DNA of 5,019 nt. Origin: Methanosarcinaceae archaeon. Lineage in GTDB: Archaea > Halobacteriota > Methanosarcinia > Methanosarcinales > Methanosarcinaceae. The stretch spans positions 1-5,019 of the forward strand of contig JAGAEB010000063.1 in NCBI GenBank assembly GCA_017613335.1, given 5' to 3'. Position numbers and translations under genes: made by a program. Each line of letters opens with the position of its first letter. Within the stretch, counting starts at the first letter, position 1. A model generated the notes under the pieces. It was not told the origin of the DNA. It did no database searches and was given only the letters and a program-made list of their open reading frames with translations. This document shows positions 1 through 3,499 of this stretch, one piece after another.

Positions 1-292
1 CGTGGCCGAGTGTGTCAGGGAGCGTGCCCGAGTGTGACAGGGAACGTGCACGAGTGTGAAAGAGAAGGTGCACAAGTGTGAAAGGGAAGGTGCACGGGTG
101 TGAAAGAGAAGGTGCACGAGTGTGAAAGGAAAGGTGCACGAGTGTGAAAGAGAAGGTGCACGGGTGTGAAAGAGAAGGTGCACGGGTGTGAAAGAGAAGG
201 TGCACGAGTGTGAAAGGGAAGGTGCACGAGTGTGAAAGAGAAGGTATGAGAGTGCGGGAATGAATGTGTGCGGGCGTGAAAATAAAGACGTG
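1..292. repeat. 22-bp tandem repeat array (minisatellite)
   Basis: Head-to-tail copies of a 22-bp unit begin at 7, 29, 51, 73, 95, 117, 139, 161, 183, 205 and 227. Two decayed copies follow at 249 and 271, and the array is cut by the left window edge. On the plus strand the unit starts cgagtgtgaaag and ends agaaggtgca. Central copies differ by only one to three bases (cgag/cgggtg, agagaa/agggaa/aggaaa), while copies at both ends are more diverged. This is the pattern expected from slipped-strand or unequal-exchange expansion. There are no unique spacers, so it is not a CRISPR array. Every copy carries TGA on the plus strand. The minus-strand unit has no stop codon in any frame, so a short spurious open frame (15-227) with a 22-residue periodicity appears. 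I regard the array as non-coding. It lies downstream of the yggS-like gene; its relation to whatever lies further left is unknown. Confidence 0.95.
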
Positions 293-392
293 AAAACGCG
301 AAATGCAGAACACGGACAGCCTGCGATTCAGACGGTGCAGAACAGAGATCCGGCCGTGATACTGCTGCTTCGGGTGTGGTTTTTATTTCGTC
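293..392. other. Intergenic stretch with no recognisable gene
   Basis: Between the decayed end of the 22-bp array and the hexamer repeat at the yggS 3' end I find no convincing gene. There is no codon pattern resembling a known protein and no strong hairpin followed by a T-run. Plus-strand open frames crossing this stretch run antisense into yggS and are shadows of it. The termination site of the yggS transcript is not obvious. The C/T-rich minus-strand sequence of the downstream 22-bp array could serve, but that is speculation. Confidence 0.5.
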
Positions 393-446
393 TTCAGTTT
401 CAGCTTCGGCTTCGGTTTCAGCTTCGGTTTCGGTTCAGGTTCCGGG
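393..446. repeat. Degenerate hexanucleotide repeat at the 3' end of yggS
   Basis: On the plus strand seven consecutive hexamers fit TTC[A/G]G[C/T] from 393 to 434. They are followed by TTCAGG (434-439) and TTCCGG (440-445), which are out of phase by one base. On the minus strand the repeat encodes the last residues of the YggS-family protein (Asn/Arg-rich tail) and contains its TGA stop at 418-420. Read one frame back, the same DNA gives a Lys-Pro-Leu repeat ending at TAA (383-385). The single-base phase slip near 434 is what places the stop inside the repeat. Confidence 0.85.
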
Positions 447-1209
447 TTCTTTTTCCGAAGAGAGCCGTCCCGATCCTGACGAGTGTCGATCCTTCTTCGA
501 TCGCGACTTCAAAATCGTTCGTCATGCCCATGGAAAGGATCTGCATGTCAACGTTTGCCCATTTTCCGGAACCGCTTCTGAATTTTTCGGATTTTTCGCG
601 GATCCTGTCGAAGAGGGATTTCATGTTTCTGAAAACAGGTCTGTTTTCTTCGGGATCGTCAACGGCGGGCGCAACAGTCATAAGCCCTCTGATGCAGAGA
701 TGATCATATTTTTCAAGTTCATTCAGAAATGTTTCCGTCTCTTCCGGCGCGATGCCGAATTTGGATTCTTCGCCGGCAGCATTGATCTCTATCAGGACGT
801 CTGAAAAAATGCCGAGGGCCTCTGAGGCATTATTGATCTTTTCAGCCAGCGGCAGGCTGTCAAGAGAATGGATCAGAACGACTTTTCCGACAATGTCTCT
901 GACTTTATTGCGCTGCAGATGACCGATGAGATGGAATTTCAGATCGGCCGTTTCAGGATTTCCGGAAAGGATCGTCTGTTTTTCGAGGATCTCCTGAACC
1001 TGATTTTCACCGACTTCGGATAAGCCTTCTTCGCAGGAATAAATGATAACGTCTGCCGGTTTTGTCTTCGTGACGGGGAGCAGCGTGATCTCAGAGATGT
1101 CGCGTCCGGATCTTTCAGCGGCAGCTGTCATTTTTTCCAGAACGGATCTCAGATTCTCACGGAATTCTTCTTTGGAAAGAAGTTCGGATTTTTCAGAAAC
1201 ATCGGACAT
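418..1209 (-). CDS. yggS: YggS/PROSC-family pyridoxal-phosphate-binding protein
   Basis: A 263-residue protein of the YggS/YBL036C/PROSC family. These are small TIM-barrel proteins with the fold of the alanine racemase N-terminal domain. They bind PLP without known enzymatic activity and buffer PLP and amino-acid pools in the cytoplasm. Visible family motifs are LLPVTKTKP (43-51, Lys48 the expected Schiff-base lysine), VGENQVQE (66-73), FHLIGHLQRNK (92-102), IHSLDS (113-118), EINAAGEESKFG (141-152), RGLMTVAP (174-181), LSMGMTNDFEVAI (225-237) and the phosphate-binding end VRIGTALFG (244-252). ATG 1207-1209 is preferred because minus-strand AGGTG (1216-1220) lies six bases upstream and the family's first helix follows. 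A longer frame opening at a TTG (1309-1311) would begin at the TATA-like element. The protein is longer than the usual 220-235 residues, owing to about 12 extra N-terminal residues and a repeat-derived tail after FGKR. It is transcribed divergently from the transporter. The family is common in bacteria and eukaryotes and, to my knowledge, patchy in archaea. Confidence 0.95.
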   Translation of the reverse strand: MSDVSEKSELLSKEEFRENLRSVLEKMTAAAERSGRDISEITLLPVTKTKPADVIIYSCEEGLSEVGENQVQEILEKQTILSGNPETADLKFHLIGHLQRNKVRDIVGKVVLIHSLDSLPLAEKINNASEALGIFSDVLIEINAAGEESKFGIAPEETETFLNELEKYDHLCIRGLMTVAPAVDDPEENRPVFRNMKSLFDRIREKSEKFRSGSGKWANVDMQILSMGMTNDFEVAIEEGSTLVRIGTALFGKRTRNLNRNRS

Positions 1210-1215
1210 GAGGAA

Positions 1216-1220
1216 CACCT
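1216..1220 (-). promoter_or_regulatory. Shine-Dalgarno site for yggS
   Basis: The minus-strand sequence AGGTG ends six bases before the ATG at 1209. It matches the archaeal anti-Shine-Dalgarno tail (CACCTCCT) and decides the start in favour of this ATG over the longer TTG-initiated frame. Confidence 0.7.
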
Positions 1221-1311
1221 GAGACAAGAAATAAGAAAAACTTCTTAAAAAGATGTCTGAAAAACGGAAAGCCGGGTGAACGAAGACCGGCGCAGGACGG
1301 ATCAGACCCAA

Positions 1312-1321
1312 TATTTAAATA
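1312..1321 (-). promoter_or_regulatory. Candidate archaeal TATA box for yggS
   Basis: TATTTAAATA is a good match to the archaeal TATA-box consensus and is a perfect palindrome, so its direction must be read from context. On the minus strand it would place transcription start near 1290, giving a leader of roughly 80 nt before the ATG at 1209. It is the most AT-rich element on the yggS side of the divergent intergenic region. No clear BRE is visible, so orientation and use are inferred. Confidence 0.5.
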
Positions 1322-1416
1322 CAGCCATGTTGTATACGATCTTTCGCCTGACAGCATTTTATTGTGATTTTGACCCTATTTGGCCGATGTGTTTAAGACT
1401 CTGCGTGGCTGTTTCA

Positions 1417-1441
1417 CATATTTGATAAAATTTAAAATATG
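1417..1441 (+). promoter_or_regulatory. Candidate TATA region and inverted-repeat operator upstream of the transporter
   Basis: A perfect 7-bp inverted repeat, CATATTT (1417-1423) and AAATATG (1435-1441), is separated by 11 bases. The spacer and right arm contain the TATA-like ATTTAAAATAT (1430-1440). A start site about 25 bases downstream would fall near 1460, leaving a leader of about 45 nt before the transporter ATG at 1506. An inverted repeat overlapping a TATA box is a common layout for archaeal repressor operators, but in such AT-rich DNA it could be chance. No strong Shine-Dalgarno sequence precedes 1506. A leaderless transcript from weaker AT-rich sequence around 1470-1480 is an alternative. 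Confidence 0.45.
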
Positions 1442-1505
1442 CGGAAAGCTGTGTGTTCAGTCTGAGACCTTTAACTATGATGATTAAAAGTCAACGGTAC
1501 AAATA

Positions 1506-2303
1506 ATGGACACCACTTTTATTATTCTCTTTACGTTCTGGATCGTTTCTCTGACAGCGGCGACATTCATCAGTGTCGGCATTATCAAAAGATATCCGTC
1601 TTACGGATATGCGGCTCTTGTTGCTTTTTATGTCGTATATATTACGAGCGCTCAGGTGCTTGCTGCAAGAACGGTCGATTACGGTATGGTCGGAACGATC
1701 GCTCTGATCGCGCCCGGCGCAACGCTGATCTATCCTTTCATCTCTCAGGTCCTGGATATGATCAACGAAGTTTACGGTCATAAAAAAGCGATAGGCGCTG
1801 TCGTCATCGCGCTTCTGACACAGATGCTCTATGTCGTTTTTATCGCCATGGCGCTGATCATCAGACCGTCTCCTTATTTTGAATATGAAGATGCCTGGCA
1901 GTCTCTGTTCGCTCTTTCCGTCGGAATGGTCATTTCCAGCTGGATCTCGTTCGCTGTCTGTTCCGCGCTGGACACATACCTGTTTTCTTATATCAAAAAG
2001 AAACTGAGATCGAAAGAACTTGCTTTCAAAGGAGATGCATTCCTGAATCCGTACATCTGGCTCAGATCTCTGTCGACAGACGCTCTCAGCCTTGCTCTTG
2101 ATTCGTTCATTTTCGCAGGTCTTGCATTCGGTCTCTTTGCCGGCATGCCGGCCGATCAGGTCCTGACCATCATGATCGGTCAGCTGATCGTCAAAGTCAT
2201 CATCGGTGTCGTTGATACACCCTGGTTCGTTCTCTACAAAAAACTCCTGAATGAAGAGATCCGGAAAAATAAACTCAATCCGGACGAAGCGGCAGAAAAC
2301 TGA
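1506..2303 (+). CDS. yhhQ: Queuosine/archaeosine precursor transporter (COG1738, YhhQ family)
   Basis: A 265-residue integral membrane protein with about six or seven hydrophobic segments, approximately at residues 4-24, 35-56, 62-80, 95-118, 133-158, 197-213 and 218-245. Family signatures are IYPFISQVLDMINEVYGHKKA-like sequence at 75-95 (family form FPLTFLISDIxxEVYGxxxA), SSWISF followed by ALD (144-156), WLRSLSTDALSLALDSFIF (185-203) and GQLIVKVIIGVVDTPWF (225-241). The basic loop 164-170 is typical of the family. E. coli YhhQ imports 7-deazaguanine precursors (preQ0/preQ1) for queuosine. In an archaeon the likely role is salvage of preQ0-type bases for archaeosine in tRNA position 15, but substrate is inferred from family and no tRNA-modification gene is adjacent. 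Length is normal for the family. It ends just before a bidirectional terminator and converges on the minus-strand gene at 2427. Possible preQ1 control was looked for and not seen. Confidence 0.9.
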   Translation: MDTTFIILFTFWIVSLTAATFISVGIIKRYPSYGYAALVAFYVVYITSAQVLAARTVDYGMVGTIALIAPGATLIYPFISQVLDMINEVYGHKKAIGAVVIALLTQMLYVVFIAMALIIRPSPYFEYEDAWQSLFALSVGMVISSWISFAVCSALDTYLFSYIKKKLRSKELAFKGDAFLNPYIWLRSLSTDALSLALDSFIFAGLAFGLFAGMPADQVLTIMIGQLIVKVIIGVVDTPWFVLYKKLLNEEIRKNKLNPDEAAEN

Positions 2304-2325
2304 TGCACATTGATACCGGAATATG

Positions 2326-2360
2326 AAAAAAAGATGATCCGCCGCAATGGCGGATCTTTT
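2326..2360. terminator. Bidirectional intrinsic-type terminator
   Basis: A perfect 8-bp stem, GATCCGCC (2336-2343) and GGCGGATC (2349-2356), closes a 5-base loop. It is followed by TTTT on the plus strand (2357-2360). On the minus strand, three bases after the stem, a run of seven T occurs (plus-strand A at 2326-2332). It therefore suits both the transporter ending at 2303 and the convergent gene ending at 2427. The minus-strand T-run is the stronger. Confidence 0.75.
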
Positions 2361-2415
2361 CCGGATGTGACAACTCTTTTCCCGATATGACAACTCTTTT
2401 CCGGATGTGACAGCC
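2356..2415. repeat. Three tandem 20-bp direct repeats between convergent genes
   Basis: Units at 2356-2375, 2376-2395 and 2396-2415 follow the form cttttccggatgtgacaact. The second has two changes in the ccggatgtga part, and the third ends cagcc instead of caact. The first unit begins with the last base and T-run of the terminator stem. The array lies in the short gap between the two convergent stop codons, so it would be in the 3' untranslated region of the minus-strand gene. There is no sequence relation to the 22-bp or 32-bp arrays beyond chance. Confidence 0.9.
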
Positions 2416-2426
2416 GTTTCCGGCAG

Positions 2427-3299
2427 TCATTTTTCCGGAAGCTTTTTTTCATTCGTCAGAATGCCGGCGAGTTTCCGGACAGCTTCGCAGACATCATATG
2501 CGGATGCGCCCCAATGGACGACAGTGCCTGTCTGTCCGTTGATCGTAAAGATTTTCCCGGCGTTTTCAGACTGACAGCATCTCATGATGAACGGTCTGTC
2601 AGGTTTTGTCAGATCGGAATGCATCGGGCAGAGATTGACGAATCTGTACGACAGGTCCGGGAAACGTGCTTCAAAGATCTTCCGGGACATATGACATCCG
2701 ACCAGGAGGCAGTCGTTTTCGGTGATGATGTCCGAATCGAGGAATCTTCCGGAAAGGCCGGAGACACTGCACGGGAAGATCGTTTTCGGACCGCCGGATT
2801 GTGAAAGATCGATGAGTTTTTCGGAAAAACGGAGGCAGAGATCATCGAAAACGCCGGCTTCCTCAAGACGTCTGATGCGGACCGGCAGTCCGGCGGGAGA
2901 GGGCGGAAAAATATCGATGATCTGAATTTCCGTGATCGCGGAAAGATCAGGTCTGTGGACGAAAGTCATATGGCGGTCGTGACCTGTAAAAATGACCGTG
3001 CTGACTGATCCGCCGGACGATCCGCAGATCTCTGCTGCTTTTTCGATCAGCAGTATCCTGTTTTTGATATTGAGTTCCGGTTTGTAAAAAACGATCTCAT
3101 CCGGGCCTGCGAGCAGTTCTGCACCGGAAACACACCTCAGAGGACCCTGTCCCGTATGGCTTATCCTGTAAAGGGACCAGCCGGATTCATTTTCTTCAAG
3201 GAGATACTCAGACAGGAAATAAATGGTGCGCCTGTCGGCATGTTTTGTTTTATCGGCGCGGGAAACGCCGACATTTTTGTATTCCTGCGGGAAGATCAT
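2427..3299 (-). CDS. Conserved cysteine-rich protein of unknown function, probably methanogen-specific
   Basis: A 290-residue soluble protein with no signal peptide or membrane segment. I cannot assign a function. From memory it resembles a Methanomicrobiales hypothetical family, possibly the one listed as DUF7714; this is not verified. Ten cysteines lie at 56, 92, 155, 177, 197, 202, 224, 241, 242 and 271. The C-terminal half has the most motif-like sequence: FPCSVSGLSGR (175-185), CLLVGCHMSRKIFEARFP (197-214), FVNLCPMHSD (220-229), RCCQSENAGKIFTINGQ (240-256) and VVHWGAS (260-266). Cys177, 197, 202, 224, 241 and 242 with His203 or His227 could ligate a metal or Fe-S cluster, which is inference. 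The ATG at 3299 has minus-strand GGAG (3308-3311) eight bases upstream. The cdc48 gene lies 200 bp upstream on the same strand, but a strong hairpin separates them, so co-transcription is uncertain. No clear TATA box is visible immediately upstream. Confidence 0.8.
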   Translation of the reverse strand: MIFPQEYKNVGVSRADKTKHADRRTIYFLSEYLLEENESGWSLYRISHTGQGPLRCVSGAELLAGPDEIVFYKPELNIKNRILLIEKAAEICGSSGGSVSTVIFTGHDRHMTFVHRPDLSAITEIQIIDIFPPSPAGLPVRIRRLEEAGVFDDLCLRFSEKLIDLSQSGGPKTIFPCSVSGLSGRFLDSDIITENDCLLVGCHMSRKIFEARFPDLSYRFVNLCPMHSDLTKPDRPFIMRCCQSENAGKIFTINGQTGTVVHWGASAYDVCEAVRKLAGILTNEKKLPEK

Positions 3300-3307
3300 A
3301 AAAAAAG

Positions 3308-3311
3308 CTCC
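3308..3311 (-). promoter_or_regulatory. Shine-Dalgarno site for the cysteine-rich gene
   Basis: The minus-strand GGAG is separated by eight bases (mostly T) from the ATG at 3297-3299. It supports this start and shows that the gene has at least a short leader. Confidence 0.6.
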
Positions 3312-3321
3312 GGGAAAGACA

Positions 3322-3364
3322 GAAAAATCAGAAGACGGGGGGGCTTTCGCCCCCGCCTGTCTTC
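3322..3364 (-). terminator. Strong GC hairpin with T-run after cdc48
   Basis: GAAGAC (3331-3336) pairs with GTCTTC (3359-3364). GG (3337-3338) pairs with CC (3356-3357). GGGGGC (3339-3344) pairs with GCCCCC (3349-3354) around a TTTC loop, with G3355 and T3358 bulged. On the minus strand the stem is followed by a five-T run (plus-strand A at 3323-3327). This fits an intrinsic-type terminator for the cdc48 transcript. It lies only about 25-30 bases upstream of the next gene's ATG, so it could instead act as an attenuator or processing site in that gene's leader. Confidence 0.65.
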
Positions 3365-3371
3365 GGATTTT

Positions 3372-3467
3372 CTGAGAGGTATCTGCTGTATCTGTGTTTT
3401 TTTCTGAGAGATATCTGCTGTATCTGTGTTTTTTTCTGAGAGATATCTGCTGTATCTGTGTTTTTTT
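3372..3467. repeat. Three tandem 32-bp direct repeats downstream of cdc48
   Basis: Units at 3372-3403, 3404-3435 and 3436-3467 are nearly identical; the first has agaggtat where the others have agagatat. Each begins ctgagagatatctgctg and ends tatctgtg followed by seven T on the plus strand. A partial fourth start (ctg plus T-run) follows at 3468. Within each unit AGATA and TATCT can form a weak 5-bp stem before the T-run, so on the plus strand each unit looks like a weak hairpin plus T7, although no plus-strand gene reads into it. The period of 32 is not a multiple of three and the array lies outside both flanking genes. Confidence 0.95.
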
Positions 3468-3499
3468 CTGTTTTTTCAGTATTCTCTCTATTTATCCTT

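Noticed and set aside
15..227. A minus-strand open frame of 70 codons with repeating His/Pro/Phe/Ser peptides.
   Set aside because: It is produced by the 22-bp repeat, whose minus strand lacks stops in every frame. The 22-residue peptide period (three repeat units) is a consequence of 22 not being divisible by three. No ribosome binding site or family resemblance was seen.
1..292. A CRISPR array.
   Set aside because: The copies are directly adjacent with no unique spacers, the unit is not palindromic, and no cas genes are present.
446..460. Programmed -1 frameshifting at the A-run (GGAAAAAG on the minus strand) entering the Lys-Pro-Leu frame.
   Set aside because: The run has only five A and does not give an in-frame X XXY YYZ heptamer, and no downstream pseudoknot is apparent. 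An indel in the repeat explains the frame change more simply.
260..804. Two overlapping plus-strand open frames across the hexamer repeat and the 3' part of yggS.
   Set aside because: They lie antisense to a gene with clear family motifs, and their Arg/Phe/Leu or Ser/Val runs come from the hexamer repeat. They are shadows.
1210..1311. A 34-residue N-terminal extension of the YggS-family protein from a TTG at 1311.
   Set aside because: The TTG falls at the TATA-like element, the extension has no family counterpart, and ATG 1209 has a good Shine-Dalgarno site.
1441..1505. A preQ1 riboswitch in the leader of the precursor transporter.
   Set aside because: I could not find the short stem with the conserved A-rich tail of preQ1 classes, and such riboswitches are essentially bacterial.
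1491..2393. A 300-codon minus-strand open frame opposite the transporter.
   Set aside because: It is antisense to a well-supported membrane protein. Its Asp/Arg/Cys-rich composition is typical of a reverse-complemented hydrophobic coding sequence, and it runs through the terminator.
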